Part shown: piece after piece, positions 7,927 through 13,008 of the stretch
Layout: every line of letters starts with the position of its first letter
Numbering within the stretch: the first letter of the stretch is position 1
NCBI GenBank assembly: GCA_004322325.1
Contig: SCTP01000122.1
Coordinates: 1-13,008, forward strand
Reading direction: 5' to 3'
DNA: 13,008 bases
From: Gammaproteobacteria bacterium
GTDB taxonomy: Bacteria; Pseudomonadota; Gammaproteobacteria; DSM-16500
Notes under the pieces: generated by a model
The model's database searches: none
Told to the model about the DNA's origin: nothing
The model's input: only the letters and a program-made list of their open reading frames with translations
Translations under genes and position numbers: made by a program

Positions 7927-8436
7927 TTAAACATTCGTAAAAAAATATCGTTCATGTTCTAACAACCACTGCTTGCGATCTACTCCTCCGTTGTATCCAC
8001 CTAATTTACCATTTGCGTTAATAACGCGGTGACATGGTACGACGATAGCTAGCTGATTAGCACCATTGGCTTGAGCTACTGCACGGAAGGCGGTAGGTTT
8101 TTTTAATGATTTTGCAATTTCCAAATAAGAGCGCGTTTCACCAAATGGGATTGTTCTCAATTCTTCCCACACTCTTTTTTGAAAAGGTGAGCCTGTTAGG
8201 TGGATGGGTGTGTTGAATTGGTTAATTTTTCCTTCAAAATATTGAGCGATTTCAGCTTTAATACTTTTGATGATTGACGTCTCGCCAGGAATAATCACGG
8301 CTTTCAATTTTTTTCTTAGCGATTGACAGGTAATAAATTCTAATAAATAAAGGCCATTTTCATCAGCAACCGCCATCATCGGTCCAAGTTTGGTTTCCAG
8401 CTGGGCTGTTTTTAAGTTGGATGGGTAATCTTTCAT
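7927..8436 (-). CDS. ogt: Methylated-DNA--[protein]-cysteine S-methyltransferase (O6-alkylguanine repair)
   Basis: A suicidal DNA repair protein that moves the alkyl group from O6-alkylguanine (and O4-alkylthymine) to its own cysteine. From ATG 8436 it is 169 aa, matching E. coli Ogt (171 aa). The N-terminal domain opens with LETKLGPMMAVADENGLYLL, the usual TPLGP-type start. The C-terminal domain has FQKRVWEELRTIPFGETRSY, the DNA-binding helix with Arg finger R118 (FRAVAQANGANQ), and the acceptor C135 in IVVPCHRVI, followed by GKLGGYNGG. The frame stays open upstream to a TTG at 8553, but those 39 codons enter the palindromic repeat and cross the candidate promoter (8486-8515), so they are not part of the gene. 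Only a weak GAG Shine-Dalgarno precedes 8436. There is no AraC-like Ada domain. Confidence 0.94.
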   Translation of the reverse strand: MKDYPSNLKTAQLETKLGPMMAVADENGLYLLEFITCQSLRKKLKAVIIPGETSIIKSIKAEIAQYFEGKINQFNTPIHLTGSPFQKRVWEELRTIPFGETRSYLEIAKSLKKPTAFRAVAQANGANQLAIVVPCHRVINANGKLGGYNGGVDRKQWLLEHERYFFTNV

Positions 8437-8485
8437 GCTCAATCTCGTTAAAATAATGCTGATATGATAAATGTAATGGCTACGC

Positions 8486-8515
8486 ATTATGACACATAAT
8501 TCTAGTGGCTGTCTA
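8486..8515 (-). promoter_or_regulatory. Sigma70-like promoter of ogt
   Basis: On the minus strand TAGACA (8510-8515) and CATAAT (8486-8491) are separated by 18 bp, each one base from consensus. The predicted transcription start near 8479 gives a leader of about 43 nt to the ATG at 8436 and rules out the upstream in-frame starts at 8487 and 8553. Confidence 0.55.
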
Positions 8516-8528
8516 AAAAATGGCAATG

Positions 8529-8620
8529 TGTCATTGCGAGCGAAGCGCGGCAATCCATAGCGTTTTATCTAAGCAAAAGCTTATGGATTGCCGCGTCGCT
8601 ACGCTCCTCGCAAAGACGAT
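8529..8620. repeat. Palindromic REP/MITE-like element
   Basis: A long imperfect inverted repeat. The left arm starts TCATTGCGAGCGAAGCG (8531) and ends GCGGCAATCCATA (8547-8559); the right arm TATGGATTGCCGCG (8582-8595) then GCTCCTCGCAAAGACGA (8603-8619) is its complement with a few mismatches and small insertions. The inner part (AGCGTTTT versus AAAAGCT) can also pair, so the element folds as one stem-loop of about 90 nt. Elements of this sequence family (TTGCGAGCGAAGCG then GGCAATCCAT) are scattered through many proteobacterial genomes. It is non-coding and carries no transposase; it sits between the divergent ogt and 8706-9116 promoters. Both arms generate spurious reading frames. Confidence 0.85.
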
Positions 8621-8635
8621 GGGGTTGGTATAGCG

Positions 8636-8664
8636 TTGATGATTGATATAAATAATGATAATCT
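8636..8664 (+). promoter_or_regulatory. Candidate promoter of the CMD-family gene
   Basis: TTGATG (8636-8641) and TAATCT (8659-8664) with 17-bp spacing, about 35 nt before an AAGGA Shine-Dalgarno (8691-8695) and the ATG at 8706. The -10 overlaps the Fur-box-like sequence. Confidence 0.4.
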
Positions 8665-8669
8665 TTTTT
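8651..8669 (+). promoter_or_regulatory. Fur-box-like operator
   Basis: The 19-mer matches the classical Fur box at 15 of 19 positions, including an uninterrupted ATAATGATAATC (8652-8663). It covers the candidate -10 of the downstream plus-strand gene, the position expected for iron-dependent repression. The local sequence is AT-rich, which raises the chance of a random match. Confidence 0.4.
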
Positions 8670-8705
8670 GGCCAAAGCAACCCAAATAATAAGGAACATT
8701 AACCA

Positions 8706-9116
8706 ATGAGTTCTCAGGATTACAAAGACAGCAAGAATTATAAAAAAGGCATTGAAGTATATGCTAGCAAGTATGAACCACAACGAATGAACCGATTAGA
8801 TGCACTCTATGAATTTTCTCCTCACCTAGCAGATGTTGTGATTGCTCATGGACTAGGTGATGTATGGGTTAATAAAACCCCCAGTTTATCTGTTCCTCAA
8901 AAAGAAATTGCTGTTCTGGCATCGCTTATTACTTCCTGTACCGTTCACTCGGAAATTAAAGCGCATGCACAATGTTTATTAAACGTTGGCATTACCAAAG
9001 AACAAATTAAAGAATTATTGGTCTTGCTTACCTTGTATATCGGCGTTCCAAAAATCATTGTGGCTAAGCAATTGATTGAGGAAGCGTTCGAGGAATATGA
9101 TGCAGCGCGGCAATAA
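8706..9116 (+). CDS. Carboxymuconolactone decarboxylase (CMD/AhpD-like) family protein
   Basis: A 136-aa, mostly alpha-helical cytosolic protein of the CMD superfamily and the only plus-strand gene here. The family core is visible: QKEIAVLASLITSC (65-78), then E83 and H87 in the ExxxH arrangement, and LLNVGITKEQIKELLVLLTLYIGVP (91-115), the usual GxTxEEIxE segment. It has one Cys (C78) near this site but not the CxxC pair of AhpD, so peroxiredoxin-reductase activity is unlikely. A decarboxylase or other lactone/peroxide-related role cannot be decided. The ATG at 8706 has AAGGA 10 nt upstream. It may be iron-regulated through the Fur-like box. Its stop lies 12 nt from the deoC stop on the other strand. 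Confidence 0.85.
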   Translation: MSSQDYKDSKNYKKGIEVYASKYEPQRMNRLDALYEFSPHLADVVIAHGLGDVWVNKTPSLSVPQKEIAVLASLITSCTVHSEIKAHAQCLLNVGITKEQIKELLVLLTLYIGVPKIIVAKQLIEEAFEEYDAARQ

Positions 9117-9128
9117 GTTGCATCCAGC

Positions 9129-9917
9129 TTACATCGACGCCAATATCACTTCCACCAACTTGCTCGCCCCAATCCGAAACGTCTGCGGCGTGACCCAATC
9201 ACGCCCCATGATCTGATCCGCTAACTCCACATATTGCGCCGCTTGTGCTACTTCTCGAATCCCGCCCGAAATTTTTAACCCCAGTGGCCGCTTCAAGAGT
9301 GGTGTAGCATGTTGAATCACTAATAACATCGTCGCTGCTGCTTCCAACGTTGCACCTTCAGCAATTTTCCCTGTCGATGTTTTGATAAAATCAGCCCCCG
9401 CCGTCAGCACATCTAAACTGGCATCCGCAATAATCGCCGGATCATTCAACGCCCCCGTTTCGATAATCACCTTGAGCGTCACTTCCTCCCCACACGCTGC
9501 TTTGCAAGCCGTCACAAATTGCTGTGCATATTGCCGCTCACCGGCTAAATAACGCGTGTAAGGAAAAACCACATCAATTTCTTGCGCACCTTCCTGCAAG
9601 GCTTGGCTAATGTCAATCAAGGTAGATTCTAATGACTCCGTACCATGCGGAAAATTTGCCACCGCCGCCGTTTTGATCGGCGTACTCGCAAATTGCTCCG
9701 CCACCAAGCGCACAAACCGAGGATACACACAAACCGCTGCAACATGACCAAAAGGTGAAGTCGCTTTTTCACAAAGCGCAGCGATACTCGAATCTGTATC
9801 GCTTTCATTTAAGCTGGTGAGATCGATTAAGTTAAATAGCTTGTCGATCAATGCTTGATTAGGGTTAACAGGTGTTAATGTTTGAACGCGTTCCTTCACC
9901 ACATCAGACCAATTCAT
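9129..9917 (-). CDS. deoC: Deoxyribose-phosphate aldolase DeoC
   Basis: Cleaves 2-deoxyribose-5-phosphate to glyceraldehyde-3-phosphate and acetaldehyde; class I aldolase, TIM barrel, cytosolic. 262 aa, the length and type of E. coli DeoC (259). The Schiff-base lysine is K179 in GADFIKTSTGK; its partners are D115 (EIDVVFPY) and K215 (GLKISGGIR). The opening LIDLTSLNESDTD and AVCVYPRF are typical of the enterobacterial class. The C-terminus ends ASM and lacks the terminal Tyr that assists catalysis in the E. coli enzyme. Start at 9917 is fixed by AAGGA 8 nt upstream; it overlaps the punA stop by 14 nt, so the two are translationally linked. It is the last gene of the tkt-gap-punA-deoC unit and supplies the substrate of GAPDH. 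Confidence 0.96.
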   Translation of the reverse strand: MNWSDVVKERVQTLTPVNPNQALIDKLFNLIDLTSLNESDTDSSIAALCEKATSPFGHVAAVCVYPRFVRLVAEQFASTPIKTAAVANFPHGTESLESTLIDISQALQEGAQEIDVVFPYTRYLAGERQYAQQFVTACKAACGEEVTLKVIIETGALNDPAIIADASLDVLTAGADFIKTSTGKIAEGATLEAAATMLLVIQHATPLLKRPLGLKISGGIREVAQAAQYVELADQIMGRDWVTPQTFRIGASKLVEVILASM

Positions 9918-10737
9918 TACTCGCTTCCTTGATAAATGCCGGGATAAGTTTTGTTAGCTTACGCGCCGCTAACTCACCATATTGTAACGTCCCTTCATGG
10001 GTAATTTTCTCTTGCGTCATTCCCGCGGCTAGATTAGTAATCGCCGCCACACAGGCAACTCGCATGCCGCAATGTCTTGCCACAATGACTTCTGGTACCA
10101 CCGACATCCCCACTGCATCCGCACCCCATCTCCTGAACGCGCGAATTTCAGCAGGTGTTTCAAACGATGGGCCTAAGGTAGAAATATAAACCCCTTTATG
10201 TAATGTTATCCCAAGACGAGAGGCAGAAGCGGACATCATGTCTTGTAAACCCAGATCATACGCATCTTCCATGCCGATAAAACGCGGGCCGACGCTTTCA
10301 TCATTGGGACCCGCCAGCGGATTACCTGGTTGAAAATTAATGTGATCCGTAATCATCATCAAATCCCCTGGCAGTGCTTCTTCGCGTAACGAACCGGCTG
10401 CACAGGTGACGATTAAAATATGGCAGCCAAGATGTTTGACAATTCGTATCAACGTGCTAATGGATTCATACGTCGCTCCTTCATACAAATGCAAACGGCC
10501 GCGCAAGCACGCAACGGGGATATCGTTTAAATGCCCCATCGCCAATAGCGAGGCATGCCCCGTTACGCTTCCGGCATGCAAGCCGGGAATGGCTTGATAG
10601 GGAATGCTAACGGGGTTGGAAAGTTGCTCCGCTAATGACGATAGCCCCGAACCTAAAATCATCCCGATTCTCGGCGTGAAATTTTTTGGCACATAACGTT
10701 GTACCGTTTCCATTACTTCAGATATAGGAATAGGCAT
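9904..10737 (-). CDS. punA: Purine nucleoside phosphorylase (trimeric PunA/XapA type)
   Basis: Phosphorolyses purine (deoxy)nucleosides to free base and (deoxy)ribose-1-phosphate; cytosolic, NP-II family, usually a trimer. 277 aa, the same length as E. coli XapA, with which it shares VGMSVVPEVI and ARHC (209-223) and the AITN segment. Visible sites: phosphate loop GSGLSSLAE (29-37), H61, R81/H83 in GRLHLYEG, E197 in ETPAEIR, M211, and N235 (AITN), the 6-oxopurine contact. Specificity may include guanosine, inosine and possibly xanthosine; the choice between punA and xapA names is not settled by sequence alone. Start ATG 10737 has AGGA about 10 nt upstream, close to the gap stop 12 nt away. 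Its product feeds DeoB, encoded about 6.4 kb away on the same strand. Confidence 0.92.
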   Translation of the reverse strand: MPIPISEVMETVQRYVPKNFTPRIGMILGSGLSSLAEQLSNPVSIPYQAIPGLHAGSVTGHASLLAMGHLNDIPVACLRGRLHLYEGATYESISTLIRIVKHLGCHILIVTCAAGSLREEALPGDLMMITDHINFQPGNPLAGPNDESVGPRFIGMEDAYDLGLQDMMSASASRLGITLHKGVYISTLGPSFETPAEIRAFRRWGADAVGMSVVPEVIVARHCGMRVACVAAITNLAAGMTQEKITHEGTLQYGELAARKLTKLIPAFIKEASNELV

Positions 10738-10749
10738 ATTGGCGGGTTC

Positions 10750-11757
10750 CTATTTCGCTTTCATCCATACGACAGCTACATCTAACATTCTGTTAGAAAA
10801 GCCCCATTCATTATCATACCAAGCTAATACTTTAACTAAATTACCAATCACTTTGGTACCAAATGTATCGAAGATCGCCGAGGCAGAATTATGATTAAAG
10901 TCCATCGAGACGAGTGGTTCATCATTATAAGCTAAGACGTCTTTCAGTGGGCCTTGAGCGGCTTTTTGAATAATGTCATTGATTTCTTTGACGGTAGTAC
11001 TGCGCTTTGCTTCAAAGGTGAGATCGACTAAAGAAACATTGATCGTCGGTACGCGGACAGCAAAACCATCTAATTTACCATCTAATTCTGGCAATACTAA
11101 GCCCACAGCAGAAGCGGCACCCGTTTTAGTCGGAATGATCGATTGTGTCGCTGAACGGGCGCGGCGTAAGTCGCTATGATATACATCGAGTAAGCTTTGA
11201 TCATTTGTGAACGCATGCACGGTGTTCATTAAGCCACTCACTAAACCCACCGCTTCATGCAAAGGTTTGACAACGGTGGCTAAGCAGTTGGTGGTGCAGG
11301 AAGCATTCGAAATGACTGTATCGCTCGCTTTGAGTACATTATCGTTCACGCCATATACAATGGTTGCATCCACACCGGTGGCGGGAGCAGAAATAATCAC
11401 TTTTTTTGCACCGGCTTCTAAATGCATGGCGGCTTTTTCTTTCGTGGTGAATAATCCTGTGCATTCGAAGACGATATCAATATTCAATTCTTTCCATGGC
11501 AGCTTCTTCGGATCACGTTCAGCCACGACGCGGATTTTATCACCATTGACGATCATTTCATTGCTAGATAAAGAAACGTCACCTGGGAATTTCCCATGCG
11601 TACTGTCATGCTTGGTGAGATGAACATTTGTCGCCGCATCGCCGAGATCGTTGATGGCAACAATTTCGATGTCGGGATGACGTTTTTTCTCGTAATGCGC
11701 GCGTAAAATATTACGACCAATACGGCCATAGCCGTTAATTGCAACTCGAATCGCCAT
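10750..11757 (-). CDS. gap: Glyceraldehyde-3-phosphate dehydrogenase, type I
   Basis: Oxidises glyceraldehyde-3-phosphate with NAD(P) and phosphate to 1,3-bisphosphoglycerate; cytosolic homotetramer. 335 aa. The N-terminal Rossmann motif is [10 protein letters not shown] (7-16) with N36/D37 at the end of the second strand. The catalytic pair is C154 (NASCTTNC) and H181 (VHAFTNDQ); the phosphate site is [10 protein letters not shown] (210-219); the end is [14 protein letters not shown]. Stretches such as RSATQS and [14 protein letters not shown] resemble the Pseudomonas/Legionella Gap class. The related erythrose-4-phosphate dehydrogenase (Epd) is less likely because TxTGAA and the HxxTNDQ segment are of GAPDH type. 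A strong GAGGAG Shine-Dalgarno (within 11764-11771) precedes ATG 11757. It lies 29 nt after tkt and 12 nt before punA. Confidence 0.95.
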   Translation of the reverse strand: MAIRVAINGYGRIGRNILRAHYEKKRHPDIEIVAINDLGDAATNVHLTKHDSTHGKFPGDVSLSSNEMIVNGDKIRVVAERDPKKLPWKELNIDIVFECTGLFTTKEKAAMHLEAGAKKVIISAPATGVDATIVYGVNDNVLKASDTVISNASCTTNCLATVVKPLHEAVGLVSGLMNTVHAFTNDQSLLDVYHSDLRRARSATQSIIPTKTGAASAVGLVLPELDGKLDGFAVRVPTINVSLVDLTFEAKRSTTVKEINDIIQKAAQGPLKDVLAYNDEPLVSMDFNHNSASAIFDTFGTKVIGNLVKVLAWYDNEWGFSNRMLDVAVVWMKAK

Positions 11758-11786
11758 GAGTATCTCTCCTCATAAAAGTTGGAACG

Positions 11787-13008
11787 TTAAATCACTTCTC
11801 CTGCTGCACACTTCGTTTGAAAGTGATGCGCGACGGTGGCTGCTGAGTATATAACTTCTTTCGTTGTCATCACCACATTCTCAACCGTGAAACCACACTC
11901 ACGAAACACTTCTTTTGCAGGGGCTGAAGCACCAAATCGATCTAAGCCAATGATTTTGCCGTGCAGGCCGACAAATCGATACCAAAAATCACCCGCCGCT
12001 GCTTCAATGGCCACACGGGCGATGACAGCGTCGGGTAATACCATCTTGCGATAGTCTTCATTTTGCGCTAAGAACACATCAGTGGATGGCATGGACACTA
12101 CGCGAACATAAATCTCAGCAGCTTTTAATTGATGAGCTGCTTCCACCGCCAGGGCAACTTCTGAGCCAGTGGCGATGAGAATCGCATCGGGCATTCGTTC
12201 AGCATGATCTAGCAAGATATAGCCGCCGCGCTTGATGAAGGCGAGTTGATCAGCCTGACGAGATTGATGCGGCAATGCTTGGCGTGAAAGCAGCAAGCAA
12301 GTGGGGCCATGCCGTTCGATGGCGGCTTGCCAAGCAACCGCGGTTTCCACCGTATCGCATGGGCGCCATACTGAAAGATGCGGAATGATACGCAAGCTGG
12401 GTAGCTGCTCTACCGGCTGATGCGTGGGGCCATCTTCACCTAAGCCGATGGAGTCATGCGTATAAACGTAGGTGACACGTTGACGCATGAGTGCAGCAAG
12501 CCGTATGGCGTTGCGGGCATAATCCGAGAAAGTTAAAAATGATCCACCAAAGGGGAGTACACCTTTATAAAGCGCCATACCATTCATGATGGCTGACATG
12601 CCGAATTCACGTACGCCGTAATGAATATAGCGGCCTTCGGGCGTTTGTTGGGAAAATACCTGCATACCGCGCCAGTTGGTGCAATTCGATTCGGTTAAAT
12701 CAGCGGAACCGCCGAACATTTCGGGTAATAAGTTAGCATAATGATCGAGACAAAGTTGCGATGCTTTTCGTGTTGCGACCGATTGTTTTTTCTCATCCAA
12801 CTCCTGCACTAATTGGTCTACGTGTGCTTGCCAATCATCTGGTAGTTGGCCATTCATTCGGCGTAATAATTCAGCCGCTAAATCGGGATGATGTGTTTGA
12901 TAGCGGGCAAACAAATCGCGCCATACTTTTTCCAGTGCGGCTCCTTTTACACGCGCATCCCATGAGGCATAAATTTCTGTTGGGATTGCAAACGGTGTGT
13001 GCGGCCAA
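11787..13008 (-). CDS. tkt: Transketolase, C-terminal part (5' end beyond window)
   Basis: Thiamine-diphosphate enzyme of the pentose phosphate pathway, transferring C2 ketol units between sugar phosphates. The frame is open to the right edge (about 406 codons seen of roughly 660); the TTG at 12914 is internal, because residues before it still match transketolase (PFAIPTEIYASWD). Visible: the pyrimidine-binding domain PEMFGGSADLTESN, VREFGMSA with the catalytic Glu that activates ThDP (E411 in E. coli), YTHDSIGLGEDGPTHQPVEQ (counterparts of H461, D469 and H473), WRPCD, and LSRQ (R520). The C-terminal domain contains ATGSEVALA and VVSMPSTD. Only the N-terminal ThDP-diphosphate domain is outside the window. 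It leads the tkt-gap-punA-deoC unit; its promoter must lie beyond position 13008. Confidence 0.95.
   Translation of the reverse strand, partial: WPHTPFAIPTEIYASWDARVKGAALEKVWRDLFARYQTHHPDLAAELLRRMNGQLPDDWQAHVDQLVQELDEKKQSVATRKASQLCLDHYANLLPEMFGGSADLTESNCTNWRGMQVFSQQTPEGRYIHYGVREFGMSAIMNGMALYKGVLPFGGSFLTFSDYARNAIRLAALMRQRVTYVYTHDSIGLGEDGPTHQPVEQLPSLRIIPHLSVWRPCDTVETAVAWQAAIERHGPTCLLLSRQALPHQSRQADQLAFIKRGGYILLDHAERMPDAILIATGSEVALAVEAAHQLKAAEIYVRVVSMPSTDVFLAQNEDYRKMVLPDAVIARVAIEAAAGDFWYRFVGLHGKIIGLDRFGASAPAKEVFRECGFTVENVVMTTKEVIYSAATVAHHFQTKCAAGEVI

Noticed and set aside
8565..8783. Minus-strand open frame of 72 aa containing the CEERSDAAI peptide
   Set aside because: That peptide is the translation of the palindromic repeat arm, the frame runs antisense into the CMD-family gene, and it has no domain or Shine-Dalgarno support.
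11207..11623. Plus-strand 138-aa open frame
   Set aside because: Antisense shadow of gap; the minus-strand GAPDH is fully conserved through this interval.
10750..11757. Erythrose-4-phosphate dehydrogenase (epd) instead of gap
   Set aside because: Some C-terminal stretches resemble Epd, but the phosphate site TxTGAA and the HAFTNDQ segment are GAPDH-type; E. coli Epd differs at both.
1..13008. Mobile island, prophage, CRISPR or toxin-antitoxin system
   Set aside because: No integrase, transposase, phage gene, tRNA, direct-repeat array or small two-gene toxin module is visible; the genes are mainly core metabolism and signalling.

Overview
The window is an ordinary-looking stretch of chromosome from a gammaproteobacterium, most plausibly a member of the Legionellales (Legionella, Coxiella, Aquicella or Berkiella type). 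That placement is an inference from protein flavour: a Pht/Coxiella-style MFS carrier, a Pseudomonas/Legionella-type GAPDH next to transketolase, a REC-linker-cyclase regulator, and moderate to low GC. I see no rRNA, tRNA, CRISPR array, transposase or phage gene. All genes but one lie on the minus strand.

Read in the minus-strand direction of transcription (right to left), the first unit is tkt (5' end outside the window), gap, punA/xapA-type purine nucleoside phosphorylase and deoC. The intergenic gaps are 29 and 12 nt, and the last pair overlaps by 14 nt, so this looks like one operon. It meets, tail to tail and only 12 nt away, the single plus-strand gene (8706-9116), a carboxymuconolactone-decarboxylase-family protein. 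That gene has a putative promoter overlapped by a Fur-box-like sequence. Divergent from it is ogt (DNA repair methyltransferase) with a good sigma70-type promoter. Between the two promoters sits a roughly 90-bp palindromic, REP/MITE-like element.

From ogt leftwards the minus strand carries an exported amidohydrolase, a GT4 glycosyltransferase, an MFS transporter translationally coupled (TAATG) to deoB (phosphopentomutase), then cheB overlapping by 17 nt a response regulator with a class III nucleotide cyclase output domain that runs off the left edge.

Two themes connect the genes. First, punA, deoB, deoC, gap and tkt together make a complete route from (deoxy)purine nucleosides to central carbon: nucleoside to (deoxy)ribose-1-P (PunA), to the 5-phosphate (DeoB), then to glyceraldehyde-3-P plus acetaldehyde (DeoC) or into the pentose phosphate pathway (Tkt), with GAPDH draining the triose. 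The MFS carrier coupled to deoB is a natural candidate for nucleoside uptake. Second, cheB and the REC-cyclase form a signalling pair without any other che gene in view, which suggests a chemosensory-type input to cyclic-nucleotide output. No clearly undescribed system is demonstrated. The cheB/cyclase pair with its unusual upstream repeat architecture is the best candidate for follow-up.
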